From Polyangiaceae bacterium (GTDB lineage Bacteria > Myxococcota_A > Polyangia > Polyangiales > Polyangiaceae): 64,000 nucleotides of DNA. Numbering within the stretch: position 1 is the first letter of the stretch; each line of letters begins with the position of its first letter. Shown piece by piece: positions 1-8,245 of the stretch. The translations under genes were made by a program, and so were the position numbers. The notes below the pieces were generated by a model. The model had not been told where the DNA came from. It did not search any database and worked only from the letters and a program-made list of their open reading frames with translations. The stretch covers positions 186,001 through 250,000 of the forward strand of contig JAWKRG010000003.1 in NCBI GenBank assembly GCA_041389725.1, written 5' to 3'.

Positions 1-208
1 CGCCGCCGCCACCGTTCTTGGGGTTGAACACGCTCGCGGGTCGATGCCGCGGGCCGATCTGCGGTGCGGAGGCGAATGCGTCCTTGGGCAGACTGGCGAA
101 GTACGCCTGCCAGCCGCTGTCCACGGAACTGGGTTCTTGCAGATAGCGCTCGTACAGCTGCTCTACGAAAGCAAGGCTGAGGGTGTTGGGCCAGGCGTCG
201 GCCATCAT
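1..208 (-). CDS. sucA: 2-oxoglutarate dehydrogenase E1 component, N-terminal fragment (partial)
   Basis: Only the first 69 codons are in the window; the gene runs off the left edge. Read on the minus strand from 208, the protein begins MMADAWPNTLSLAFVEQLYE and continues with YERYLQEPSSVDSGWQAYF, the hallmark N-terminal helix of 2-oxoglutarate dehydrogenase E1 (the segment that contacts the E2/E3 core). E1 decarboxylates 2-oxoglutarate with thiamine diphosphate in the TCA cycle, in the cytoplasm. Two ATGs occur in tandem (208 and 205) behind AGGAG; the second has the better spacing. The gene is divergent from the formate-tetrahydrofolate ligase. The thiamine-binding domains lie outside the window, so identity rests on this N-terminal motif. 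Confidence 0.85.
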   Translation of the reverse strand, partial: MMADAWPNTLSLAFVEQLYERYLQEPSSVDSGWQAYFASLPKDAFASAPQIGPRHRPASVFNPKNGGGG

Positions 209-344
209 GTGACTCCTGGCGGCACTCAAACACGCCCACTGTACGGGGTCTAGATGCAAGACCGATCCGCGGCCCATGCTGCGAGTAGACGGCACCTCCA
301 CGCCGCGCGTGACGACGCGTGCGCCGACCCTGTATCCTCTGCTA

Positions 345-2009
345 GTGAGCGACTCCGAGCAATTCGAGGACGAAGAATGGGCGCGGCGGCTGGGCCTTGG
401 TCACGATGACGTGATCCCCTTCGGCCGAGACATCTTCAAGATCACGCGTCGCCCTCACCGCGCCAAGCAGAGCGCCACTTACATCGCGGTCACGGCAGTG
501 ACACCGACGCCGCTGGGCGAGGGCAAGACCGTCACCACCATCGGCCTGTCGATGGCGCTGAATGCCCTGGGCACCCGCGCAATCGCCACCTTGCGCCAGC
601 CCAGTCTGGCCCCGGTGCTGGGCATCAAAGGCGGTGGCGCGGGCGGCGGCAAGTCGCGCCTCGAGCCTTTCGACCGCATCAATTTGGGGCTGAGCGGCGA
701 TCTGTTCGCTGTGGAGGCCGCCAACAACCTGCTCGCTGCAGTCATCGATGATCACATGTATCGAGCCCGGGAGCCCCAGCTCGATCCCGGGGCCGTATCC
801 TGGAAGCGCGTGATGGACATCGGCGACCGATCCCTGGTCGACATCACGACGAACCTAGCAGGCAAGTCCGGCGCCGCCACCCGCAACACTGGTTTCGAGC
901 TGACCGCAGCGTCCGAGGTGATGGCCATCCTGGCGCTCGCCAGCGGCATCTCGGATCTAAAGGCACGCCTGAAGCGCATCGTAGTGGGCAGGACTCCGAC
1001 GGGTACCCCGGTCACCGCAGCAGAGCTCGGCGTAGCTGGCGCCATGGCGATGCTGCTGCGCGATGCCGTCTATCCCAACCTGGTGCGCACCAGCTCAGGC
1101 TCGCCCGCCCTCGTCCACGCGGGGCCCTTCGCCAACATCGCGCATGGCAATTGCTCAGTGGTCGCGGATCTGCTCGCCGACGAACTGGCCGACGTCGTGG
1201 TGACCGAGGGCGGTTTTGGCTCGGACATGGGGGCAGAGAAGCTCTTTCACATCAAGTGTCGCGCGAGCGGACTACGCCCCGACGCGGCGGTCTTGGTCTG
1301 CACGTTGCGCGCGTTGAAGCTCCACAGCGGCCACTTCGACGTCAAGCCGGGCAAGCCGCTGCCCCCGGAGCTGGCGGCGCCGAACGCCGCCGCCTTGGAA
1401 GCGGGAGTCAGCAACCTGCATGCACACATCGACATCCTGAAGGCCTTCGGCTTGCCCGTGGTCGTCGCCATCAACCGCTTCCCCGAGGACACCCAGGACG
1501 AGCTCGACCACGTGCGTCGCGTCGCGCAGCAACTCGGCGCCCATGGCGCTGCCGTCAGCGAGGTATTCGCCCGCGGAGCCGAGGGCGGACGTGAGCTCGC
1601 GACCATGGTGCTGGACGCCGCGCGAAAGCCCAATGAGTTTCGCATGCTGTACGAACTGTCGGACGGCCTCGAATCCAAACTCACGACGTTGGCGACGCGA
1701 CTCTACGGCGCTCGCCGCGTCGAGCTCAGCAGCGAGGCCAAGGAGCATCTGGATCGCTTCACCGCCGAGGGCTACGGCGCCCTGCCCGTCTGCGTCGCCA
1801 AGACTCAGGCGTCCTTGTCTCATGACCCCAAGCTTCTGGGCCGACCGCGCGACTACGACTTCGCCATCCGCGACGTGCGCTTGTCTGCGGGCGCAGGCTT
1901 CGTCTACGCCCTTGCCGGCACCCAGCGCACGATGCCCGGTCTGCCCGGCGATCCTTCCGCCAAGCACCTCGACCTCGCTGATGACGGCTCCATCATCGGT
2001 TTGCGCTAG
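345..2009 (+). CDS. fhs: Formate-tetrahydrofolate ligase (10-formyl-THF synthetase)
   Basis: ATP-dependent ligation of formate to tetrahydrofolate, feeding one-carbon units to purine and initiator-tRNA formylation; cytoplasmic homotetramer in the family. Visible motifs are the P-loop TPLGEGKTVTT near residue 55, the Gly-rich GIKGGGAGGGK segment near 88, the DITTNLAGK region, and PFANIAHGNCS near 265, matching the second family signature. The GTG at 345 gives 554 residues, the usual family length, starting VSDSEQFEDEEW. An in-frame ATG at 276 would add 23 residues that do not look conserved. Neither start has a clear Shine-Dalgarno sequence. It stands alone, divergent from sucA. Identity is secure; the exact start is not. 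Confidence 0.95.
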   Translation: MSDSEQFEDEEWARRLGLGHDDVIPFGRDIFKITRRPHRAKQSATYIAVTAVTPTPLGEGKTVTTIGLSMALNALGTRAIATLRQPSLAPVLGIKGGGAGGGKSRLEPFDRINLGLSGDLFAVEAANNLLAAVIDDHMYRAREPQLDPGAVSWKRVMDIGDRSLVDITTNLAGKSGAATRNTGFELTAASEVMAILALASGISDLKARLKRIVVGRTPTGTPVTAAELGVAGAMAMLLRDAVYPNLVRTSSGSPALVHAGPFANIAHGNCSVVADLLADELADVVVTEGGFGSDMGAEKLFHIKCRASGLRPDAAVLVCTLRALKLHSGHFDVKPGKPLPPELAAPNAAALEAGVSNLHAHIDILKAFGLPVVVAINRFPEDTQDELDHVRRVAQQLGAHGAAVSEVFARGAEGGRELATMVLDAARKPNEFRMLYELSDGLESKLTTLATRLYGARRVELSSEAKEHLDRFTAEGYGALPVCVAKTQASLSHDPKLLGRPRDYDFAIRDVRLSAGAGFVYALAGTQRTMPGLPGDPSAKHLDLADDGSIIGLR

Positions 2010-2172
2010 AGCGACGAGTTCCGACGAGGGGTTCTGCGACGAGTACGGGTTCGCGTCACCCATCGCCGACGTCGTCGGAGGCTTTCGCGAGGCGCGCAGG
2101 CCGTTCGACTTGACCGCCGACTACCGCGCACGAAGACTGTGAGCGTACCGTTCGCCGGCAGCGTAGAGCCGT

Positions 2173-3021
2173 TTGCGTCATGAAACGAGGGTTGGACAAT
2201 TTGCAGGGAGGGTTGCGCGTCGCTTGCCGGCGCGATGCACGGTGACGCCCTTCGATCTCGAGCTCGTCGCGGCACTGCGCGAGCGCGCTCAAAGGGAGGA
2301 AACCGGGCTGTTCGCCGTCGAAGGGGTTCGCTTTCTGATCGCCACCGTGGATGCCGGCGCGGACGTAGCAGGACTGGTCGTCTGCAAACGTCTCCTGACA
2401 AGCGTCCCCGGTCGCATGGTCGTGCGCCGCCTTCGACGTCGCGGCGTTCCGACTCTGCTGGTGCAAGAGGACGTCCTAGCGCCCCTTTCCCGCCTGAGAG
2501 ACGGCAGCGGTCGCGGAGTAATCGCCGTGGTGCGACAGCGCTGGCGACCGCCACACCGCATAGGGCGCCGTGAAACTTGGCTCGCCGTGCACGACGTCCG
2601 CTCTCTGGGTAACCTTGGAACGCTGCTTCGAACCTGCCTGGCGGTCGGTGCTCGCGGCGTGTTCTTGCTCGACGACGTAGACCCCTTCGACCCCGCGTGC
2701 GTTCGCGCCACGATGGGAGCATTGATGCGCTTGGAGTTCGTCAGGCTCGAGGCAGGCGGGCTGAGCGCTCTGGTTGCAGAGAGTGGAGCGAAGTTGGTTG
2801 GTGCTAGTCCCCACGGCAAGCGCGACTTCCGCCTGCACCGCTATCGAGATTCCACGGTACTGCTACTTGGCGGTGAGCGTAGCGGAATCCGCCCGGAACT
2901 CGCGCGCGGATGCCACACCCTGGTACGCATTCCGATGCAACCTGGGCTGGATTCACTCAACCTCGCCGTGGCAGGAAGCCTGGTCTTGTACGAGATCTTC
3001 GCGCAGCGCGAGCGACGGTGA
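2173..3021 (+). CDS. TrmH/SpoU-family RNA 2'-O-methyltransferase
   Basis: Predicted SPOUT-fold enzyme methylating ribose 2'-OH of tRNA or rRNA with S-adenosylmethionine. All three family motifs are visible: motif 1 SLGNLGTLLRTCLAVGA, motif 2 LLLGGERSGIRPE, and motif 3 IPMQPGLDSLNLAVAGSLVL, which forms the SAM-binding knot. The N-terminal third resembles the substrate-binding domain (L30e-like) of 23S rRNA G2251-type enzymes, with an FAVEGVRFL segment. The start is uncertain: TTG at 2173 gives 282 residues, while TTG 2224 or GTG 2242 would give a tidier N-terminus and a GGGAGGG stretch lies at about 2205-2211. The RNA substrate cannot be told from sequence. Confidence 0.88.
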   Translation: MRHETRVGQFAGRVARRLPARCTVTPFDLELVAALRERAQREETGLFAVEGVRFLIATVDAGADVAGLVVCKRLLTSVPGRMVVRRLRRRGVPTLLVQEDVLAPLSRLRDGSGRGVIAVVRQRWRPPHRIGRRETWLAVHDVRSLGNLGTLLRTCLAVGARGVFLLDDVDPFDPACVRATMGALMRLEFVRLEAGGLSALVAESGAKLVGASPHGKRDFRLHRYRDSTVLLLGGERSGIRPELARGCHTLVRIPMQPGLDSLNLAVAGSLVLYEIFAQRERR

Positions 3022-3185
3022 CGCATCACCAGTGCGAGCGGCCTGTCTCGCCGCGACGCGTCGATACGATGCGCTCGCATCCGAGGGCAGGAACTCGCTT
3101 CGCCGCGAGAGCCTCGACACGGCCGCGCTTCGCGCGCCCGAACGGCGGGGGGGCATTCCCGCAGCGCCCAGCGTATGACGATGCC

Positions 3186-4358
3186 ATGACGAGGCGGGCA
3201 GGGGTCCTGGGTGTATGTGCGGTGCTGATCGCATGCGGAAGTGATACGGAGTCCTCCGGCACGGGCAGCCCGGATGCAGGCAGCGACGCGTCCGCCGGTT
3301 TCGCAGGCAGCGCGACGGGCGGGTCGAGCAGCGGAGGCGGCGCGGGTGCGGGCGGCAGCGGCGCGACTGCGAGCGGTGGCAACGCCGGCACGGCGACGGG
3401 GGGTGCCGCGGGCAGTGGCGGTGCGGGTTCGCTGACGAGTCTATGTGCGACCTATTGCGCAAACGTGGCGGCGAAAGGTTGCCCAGGTGCCCCAGCGAAT
3501 ACCTCCTGCGAGTCGTACTGCTTGTTCTCGCTCACTGGGCAGTGCGGCACGCTTTGGCAGACGGCATATGCGTGCGCAAACGACAAGACGCACTGCGCCG
3601 AGTGTGCCGCCGAGTATGATGCCGCAGCCAAGTGCAGTCCTGGGTTCGCGACCTGCCTCGTCTACTGCGACAAGGCCACCACGGCGGCGGGCTGCACTTC
3701 GGCCGAGCCGTGTTTCGTCGAGTGCGGCAAGAACACCGCGTCTTCGGCTCCGTGCGCGACGCCGTACACCAACCTCTACAACTGCGCCGTCCAAAGCGGC
3801 ACACCAAACTGTACGGACATCATCCCCGACAGCCCGGTGTGCGACCCGGCCAAGGCCGCTGTGACCAACTGCACGACTGGCAGCGGCGGCTCGGGCGGCA
3901 CGGGAGGGTTTGGTGGTTTTGGTGGGATACCGACTGGTGGCACCGGCGGCGTCGCTTCAGGTGGCACCGGCGGCGTTGCTTCCGGCGGCACCGGCGGGAC
4001 CGCAACAGGGGGCAGTGGTGGCAGCGGCGGCTCGGGTGGCAGCGGCGGCTCTGGCGGCAGCGGGGGCGCGACCACGAAGACCTGCCAGCAACTGGCGCAG
4101 GAATACGCAACGAACCTCGATGCGGCAAAGACTTGTTTCGGCAGCCCCACTGCTTGCAACGGTCAAGCCGACAAGCAACTCGGCTGCTCGTGCCAGACCT
4201 CGGTCGTGCCGACGTCGTCGGCGTACAAGAATCTCGCGCCGCTCAAGCTTCAGTGGTACTCGCAAAATTGCGACAAAGCTGGCGTGATCTGCGGCGCGTG
4301 CCCCACGCCCAAGGGTGTCGCGTGCTTGTCGAACAAGTGCACCGACGTGTTCAACTGA
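3186..4358 (+). CDS. Cys-rich secreted lipoprotein with Gly/Thr-rich linkers
   Basis: 390 residues. The ATG at 3186 is chosen because it yields a clean type II signal peptide, MTRRAGVLGVCAVLIAC, with lipobox LIAC. A low-complexity Gly/Ser/Ala linker (about residues 20-85) leads to a Cys-rich region (about 86-225) with Cys spacings suggesting two related modules. A second linker follows, made of GGTGGVAS and GGSGGSGG units (DNA positions about 3886-4072, internally repetitive), then a short Cys-rich C-terminal module ending KGVACLSNKCTDVFN. The paired cysteines suggest disulfides and therefore an extracytoplasmic location. No function is recognised. The repetitive linker DNA is prone to length variation. 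Confidence 0.85.
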   Translation: MTRRAGVLGVCAVLIACGSDTESSGTGSPDAGSDASAGFAGSATGGSSSGGGAGAGGSGATASGGNAGTATGGAAGSGGAGSLTSLCATYCANVAAKGCPGAPANTSCESYCLFSLTGQCGTLWQTAYACANDKTHCAECAAEYDAAAKCSPGFATCLVYCDKATTAAGCTSAEPCFVECGKNTASSAPCATPYTNLYNCAVQSGTPNCTDIIPDSPVCDPAKAAVTNCTTGSGGSGGTGGFGGFGGIPTGGTGGVASGGTGGVASGGTGGTATGGSGGSGGSGGSGGSGGSGGATTKTCQQLAQEYATNLDAAKTCFGSPTACNGQADKQLGCSCQTSVVPTSSAYKNLAPLKLQWYSQNCDKAGVICGACPTPKGVACLSNKCTDVFN

Positions 4359-4379
4359 CCCGCGATTCGAGCACTCGAA

Positions 4380-4402
4380 CCCGCGGCCCAACGTGCCGCG
4401 GG
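4380..4402. terminator. Hairpin between convergent genes
   Basis: Perfect 8-bp stem CCCGCGGC/GCCGCGGG with a 7-nt loop, between the convergent ends of the Cys-rich lipoprotein (stop 4358) and the PEGA-like protein (stop 4467). There is no T-tract. It is likely a bidirectional terminator or an mRNA 3'-end stabiliser. Confidence 0.5.
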
Positions 4403-4466
4403 AGGCAAGTGCGCGCAGCGGACGCGGCGAGGCGAGGCATCCAACTCGGGAGCTTCTGTTTCTTGC

Positions 4467-5492
4467 CTAGAATCTTCCGCGCACACCGACGCCCTTGGGC
4501 CCGAGAAACGGGGTCGCCCCCGCACTCTTGCGCTCATCTGCGGCTGCGTCGGGGGACGCGAGCAGAGCCCAGACTCCCAGGGCAGCTCCTGCTCCCGCGA
4601 GGGCGAAGGACACGGTCGAAACAGTCCCCAACGTGCGTCCCGCGTCGATGTCATCGTGAGTCGACGGCGGACAGCGGTTGTCCACGCAATCGCCTTCCAC
4701 ACTGGAACTCTTGGAGAATGCCATCAGCCCGGTGACGCCACCCACCAAGACCCCGGCCCCCGCCACTCCGAAGCCCACATACATCATCGTTCGATGCGGG
4801 GCCGCCTCGGACGGTGTCTGCTTTGCTGGCAAGGGTGTCTCCTCGACCAGCAGCTCACGTACGTCCACGACGTGGTCGGTCTTTTCTCCAAGGCTGACGC
4901 TGACCTCGCTCTTCTTCTCGCGCTCGCCAACGCGGACGACTACCTCGTGAGGGCCAGGATTCACGGCGAGTGGGACATCGAAGGCCGCGCGCTTGAGTGG
5001 CTCGCCGTCTACGAGCACTGAAACCGCGGCGTCTGAGGACAGGCCACGGAAGCGCAAGCGCAACAGAGGAATCTGAGGCTCGATTTCGGCTGCGAGCCGC
5101 AGGCATTCCTTTCTTGCTTTGGTGAACTGCCACGGCTCGCGACCAAGCACCGGCAGTCGGGTCACGGAAAGGAACGTGTCGCGCGCCTCCACGAGGTGCT
5201 TGCCTTCGAGCTGTGCCTTGCCCAATGCCAACCCCGTCGTCGGCACGCCCATGATCGAGTGCGCGGCTTTCAAGTCCTTGAGCGCGGCTTCCACGTCGCC
5301 ATCCGCCAGCTTCTGCCGCCCAGCCTTCACGAGCTTGCGCGCCGTTTCCTTCTCCCCAGCGGACGGCTCTGCGCAAGCGTCGTTGCTGAAACTCGAGACC
5401 GCGGAGATGGCTGTGGCGAACACCACTCTATGCGCCCAGCGCCGGTACACTTCGATAGCTCCTGTGCAGGGATTAGAACCCGAGGCTATCAT
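4467..5492 (-). CDS. PEGA/TPR-like membrane protein paired with a Ser/Thr kinase
   Basis: 341 residues. After a possible signal peptide (about residues 20-42) comes a helical TPR-like part with KLVKAGRQKLADGDVEAALK and LKAAHSIMGVPTTGLALGKA. A PEGA-like beta module follows (VSVLVDGEPLK ... VNPGPHEVVVRVG). Two membrane segments lie at about 237-262 (FGVAGAGVLVGGVTGLMAF) and 290-315. Such TPR-PEGA proteins often sit beside Hanks kinases in myxobacteria and are presumed partners or substrates. This gene starts 20 bp inside the 3' end of the upstream kinase gene (ATG 5492, kinase stop 5473), so the two are almost certainly co-transcribed and translationally coupled. No enzymatic activity is suggested. 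Confidence 0.82.
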   Translation of the reverse strand: MIASGSNPCTGAIEVYRRWAHRVVFATAISAVSSFSNDACAEPSAGEKETARKLVKAGRQKLADGDVEAALKDLKAAHSIMGVPTTGLALGKAQLEGKHLVEARDTFLSVTRLPVLGREPWQFTKARKECLRLAAEIEPQIPLLRLRFRGLSSDAAVSVLVDGEPLKRAAFDVPLAVNPGPHEVVVRVGEREKKSEVSVSLGEKTDHVVDVRELLVEETPLPAKQTPSEAAPHRTMMYVGFGVAGAGVLVGGVTGLMAFSKSSSVEGDCVDNRCPPSTHDDIDAGRTLGTVSTVSFALAGAGAALGVWALLASPDAAADERKSAGATPFLGPKGVGVRGRF

Positions 5493-6822
5493 CGTTTGGA
5501 TTCTTCGGCCTGGCGGTGGGAACAGCAGATGTCGGCGGAGGTCTTTTCCGCGAAGTCGACGTTGGCGCAGAGGTGGGCTTCTTCGCCTTGGTCGCAGCGT
5601 TCACGGGAGCCGAGTTGGAGCCAAGTGGCGCTGGCGGTGGGCGAATCGCGTCCACCTGGGAACGCACTAGCACCGCGAGACTGGCCGTGCCGCGGCGCAG
5701 CAGCGGCACGGCGTCAGATACCGACGTGACGCTGAGCCCGACCGCCGCCAGCAGCCCTAGGACGATGACGCCGGCGCCGATTCCCCACCCCAAGGCGCGC
5801 CTCCGGGGCGGCGGGGCAGGTGTGCTGGCGGACGGCTCCGTCAGCGCGGGACGCTCGTTGACAGTAGAGCGCAGCGTCCCCTCGGTCACGAGCTCGGGCG
5901 GTGTTTCCGCGACCGTGGTCTCCTGCGCGAGCGGCAGTGGAACGAGACTCGCACTTGGCGACGATGCTATCTGCCGTTCGACCCCGAGAGCGGCCCACAG
6001 CGCGCGGGACATCTCCGTGGCGTTGCGCCAACGACATTCAGGCTGGCGATGGCACGCACGCGCGAACCAGTCGTCCAGCGCGTGCGGCAAGTGGGGTGCG
6101 AGCTGCGACGGAACAGGACGCGGCGCATGCATCACCGCACCCATGGTCTCGTGGATGTTTCCGCGCTGGAACGGATTCTGACCCGTCAACGCTTTGAGCG
6201 CCACCATGCCCAACGACCAAAGGTCGCTCTTCGGCGTCACCTCTTTGCCCGACAGTTGCTCTGGGCTCATGAAGGCGGGTGTACCGACGATCTGTCCCGT
6301 GGCGGTCAGGTGCTCGAGCTGGGAGTCGCTGGCGATGCCGAAATCGAGGAGCTTGATGAAAGGTTGGCTCGCTCCAACGTCACAAAGGAAGATGTTGTTC
6401 GGCTTGATGTCGCGATGCACGATTCCCTTGATGTGGGCGCGCTGCAGCGCGAGCGCGACATGCTCGACCAGGTGCGCCACCTCGTGCGGCTCCAGGGCGC
6501 CCCTCAACTTCAACTGGGCGGAAAGATCACGCCCCTCCAACAGCTCCATCACGATGTAGGGGCGATTGCCGTGCAGAACGCCGTGGTCCAGGATCTGCAC
6601 CACGTGGGGGCTCTTCACCTGAGCCGCCGCGGATGCCTCCCGAGTGAACCGAGCCTGACTCGTCGGGTCATCCAGCAAGCGGTTCAACAGGAACTTCACG
6701 ACCACCTCCGTGCGAAGAGTCGTGTGGTTGGCGATCCAGACCGCCCCCATGCCCCCCTCCCCAAGTCGCCGTTTGAGACGAATGGAAGGGGTGACCTGGG
6801 TCCCCGAGCTGAGTTCGGTCAC
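5473..6822 (-). CDS. Hanks-type Ser/Thr protein kinase, single-pass membrane protein
   Basis: 449 residues. The N-terminal kinase domain (about 14-275) has the Gly loop GEGGMG at 21-26, the ATP-anchoring Lys at about 43 (VVVKFL), the catalytic loop HRDIKPNN at 136-143, DFG at 160-162 and activation-segment end GTPAFMSPEQ. All key residues are present, so it should be active. A Pro/Ser/Thr-rich linker follows, then one membrane helix at about 344-365 and a short Pro/Lys-rich tail outside. There is no sensor domain such as PASTA. The start is GTG at 6822 with no Shine-Dalgarno; a TATAGT -10-like box sits 7 nt upstream, so the message may be leaderless. It is the first gene of a two-gene unit with the overlapping PEGA-like protein. 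Confidence 0.95.
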   Translation of the reverse strand: MTELSSGTQVTPSIRLKRRLGEGGMGAVWIANHTTLRTEVVVKFLLNRLLDDPTSQARFTREASAAAQVKSPHVVQILDHGVLHGNRPYIVMELLEGRDLSAQLKLRGALEPHEVAHLVEHVALALQRAHIKGIVHRDIKPNNIFLCDVGASQPFIKLLDFGIASDSQLEHLTATGQIVGTPAFMSPEQLSGKEVTPKSDLWSLGMVALKALTGQNPFQRGNIHETMGAVMHAPRPVPSQLAPHLPHALDDWFARACHRQPECRWRNATEMSRALWAALGVERQIASSPSASLVPLPLAQETTVAETPPELVTEGTLRSTVNERPALTEPSASTPAPPPRRRALGWGIGAGVIVLGLLAAVGLSVTSVSDAVPLLRRGTASLAVLVRSQVDAIRPPPAPLGSNSAPVNAATKAKKPTSAPTSTSRKRPPPTSAVPTARPKNPNDDSLGF

Positions 6823-6828
6823 CGCTAC

Positions 6829-6834
6829 ACTATA
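6829..6834 (-). promoter_or_regulatory. Candidate -10 box for the kinase gene, possible leaderless start
   Basis: On the minus strand TATAGT lies 6 nt before the GTG initiation codon (6822). If it is a -10 element, transcription would begin on or next to the GTG, giving a leaderless mRNA. No good -35 hexamer is seen at the expected distance. Confidence 0.3.
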
Positions 6835-6868
6835 CGGGGCGCCGGCGAGGTGCGCCTAGCGCAGTCCG

Positions 6869-8089
6869 CTAGGGTGAGAATACCAGCTGAAAGGGCGGCG
6901 AGTAGGGCTCCGTTTTGCCGTTGCCGACTTGCCCGCTGTCATTCGCGCCCCAGCACCACATGACGCCGTTCTTCACCCCGCATCCGTGCTCTGCCATGCG
7001 CATCGCGAAGCCTAGACCGTCCAAGAAGGGAGCGGCAGTCGGAGTTGGAACGTCCGCTCCCGGCGTTGCGCCAAACTGGCCGAAGTCATTCGCGCCCCAG
7101 CACATCCCCACTCCAGTGGTGCGAGCCAATAGGCAAGTGTGGCGGGCGCCCGGTGACATCGTGTCGATGGACGGCTTGGTCGGCAGCTCCGTCGGTGGCT
7201 CCCACGGGCTCGGCGTGACGCCGACCTGTCCGTGATCGTTTGCCCCCCAGCACCAGGGAATACGTGTACCCACGGTGCGAGTGCACATGTGAGATGCGCC
7301 CGGATACACACGCTCCATCGGTGGTATCCCAGGCACTGCCGTCGGAGTGGGGACGGTCGGGTTCGCGCTCGGGTCCATTCCGCACTGACCCACATCGTTC
7401 TTTCCCCAACAGCGTGCCTCGAGCACCCCCCCGTTGTCGACGATCGCACTGGTGTAGCCGATACCCGGAGCAAGCCGAAGCACCCGCGCCTTGTCTGCGA
7501 ACTCGAACTTCTGAGGCACGAGACTGCTGTTGGTCGTTCCATCCCCGAGTTGACCGAACTCGTTGCTCCCCCAACAGAACACCTGGACGGGTTCGACGTC
7601 GGGATTGGTGTAGGCACAGACATGGTCTGCACCGGACGCCACGGAGTTGATTGCCGGAAGACCCGGCACGACCTTGGGTACGGCGCTCGCAGCAGTCGTC
7701 CCGTCCCCCAACTGCCCGGCATCGTTGCGCCCCCAGCAGCTCACGTTGCCGACATCATCCACCGCACAGACGTGGTCGAGTCCGATGGAGACCGACGCGA
7801 TCGGCCCCACCCCTCCCACACGCGTTGGTTGAGTGGACACGGTCCCTGGCTCCACGCCGGGGTTGGCGCCCCAACAGTAGAGGCTGCGATCTTCCATGAT
7901 CGCACAGCTGGTCTTGCGCCCGACGGCCGGTGTCAAAGGCAGCACCCCAGCATCGCCGCCTGCACCGCCGGACGCGCAGTCCTTCACGCAACCCGGAGCC
8001 TTCTCCAAATCCGAAAGCCCATTGATGGAATTGCAGCCCAACTCCGTAAGGCACGAGAGCAGCACGAGGAGCCTCCACGAGGGACGCAT
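6869..8089 (-). CDS. RCC1-repeat beta-propeller lipoprotein
   Basis: 406 residues. A type II signal peptide ends in lipobox ELGC (MRPSWRLLVLLSCLTELGC), followed by NSINGLSDLEKAPGC, a pattern common after the lipid-anchored Cys in myxobacterial surface proteins. Seven RCC1-type repeats follow, recognisable by CWGANP, CWGRNDAGQLGDG, CWGSNEFGQLGDG, CWGKNDVGQCG, CWGANDHGQVG, CWGANDFGQFG and CWGANDSGQVG, enough for one seven-bladed propeller. The conserved Cys-Trp-Gly in each blade suggests a disulfide-stabilised extracellular variant. It is probably a surface or periplasmic binding protein; the partner is unknown. It lies 46 bp downstream of the kinase start region on the same strand but is transcribed before it. 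Confidence 0.9.
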   Translation of the reverse strand: MRPSWRLLVLLSCLTELGCNSINGLSDLEKAPGCVKDCASGGAGGDAGVLPLTPAVGRKTSCAIMEDRSLYCWGANPGVEPGTVSTQPTRVGGVGPIASVSIGLDHVCAVDDVGNVSCWGRNDAGQLGDGTTAASAVPKVVPGLPAINSVASGADHVCAYTNPDVEPVQVFCWGSNEFGQLGDGTTNSSLVPQKFEFADKARVLRLAPGIGYTSAIVDNGGVLEARCWGKNDVGQCGMDPSANPTVPTPTAVPGIPPMERVYPGASHMCTRTVGTRIPWCWGANDHGQVGVTPSPWEPPTELPTKPSIDTMSPGARHTCLLARTTGVGMCWGANDFGQFGATPGADVPTPTAAPFLDGLGFAMRMAEHGCGVKNGVMWCWGANDSGQVGNGKTEPYSPPFQLVFSP

Positions 8090-8142
8090 CGTCGAGATTG
8101 TAGCGCGGTCCCGCGTGAACCGAAACCATCCTACCTGATCGG

Positions 8143-8226
8143 TCCTTCGGCTATCGCGAAGCGTGCTCGAGAACGGGCATGCCCCTTCCGAATCCAGCTC
8201 CTTCGGGGACCGCGAAGCGCGTTCGA
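8143..8226. repeat. Imperfect direct repeat with internal hairpins
   Basis: In the gap between the hydrolase stop (8246) and the RCC1 gene start (8089), the pattern TCCTTCGG-N4-CGCGAAGCG-N3-TCGA occurs twice, at 8143-8170 and 8199-8226, with a 56-bp period. Each copy can form a small stem CTTCG/CGAAG. It may be a short intergenic repeat or a 3'-end structure of the hydrolase transcript. Confidence 0.5.
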
Positions 8227-8245
8227 AGGAGGCCTCCGCGGCGGC

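Noticed and set aside
3022..3185. 163-bp gap before the Cys-rich lipoprotein
   Set aside because: No convincing promoter, hairpin or small gene beyond chance GC patterns.
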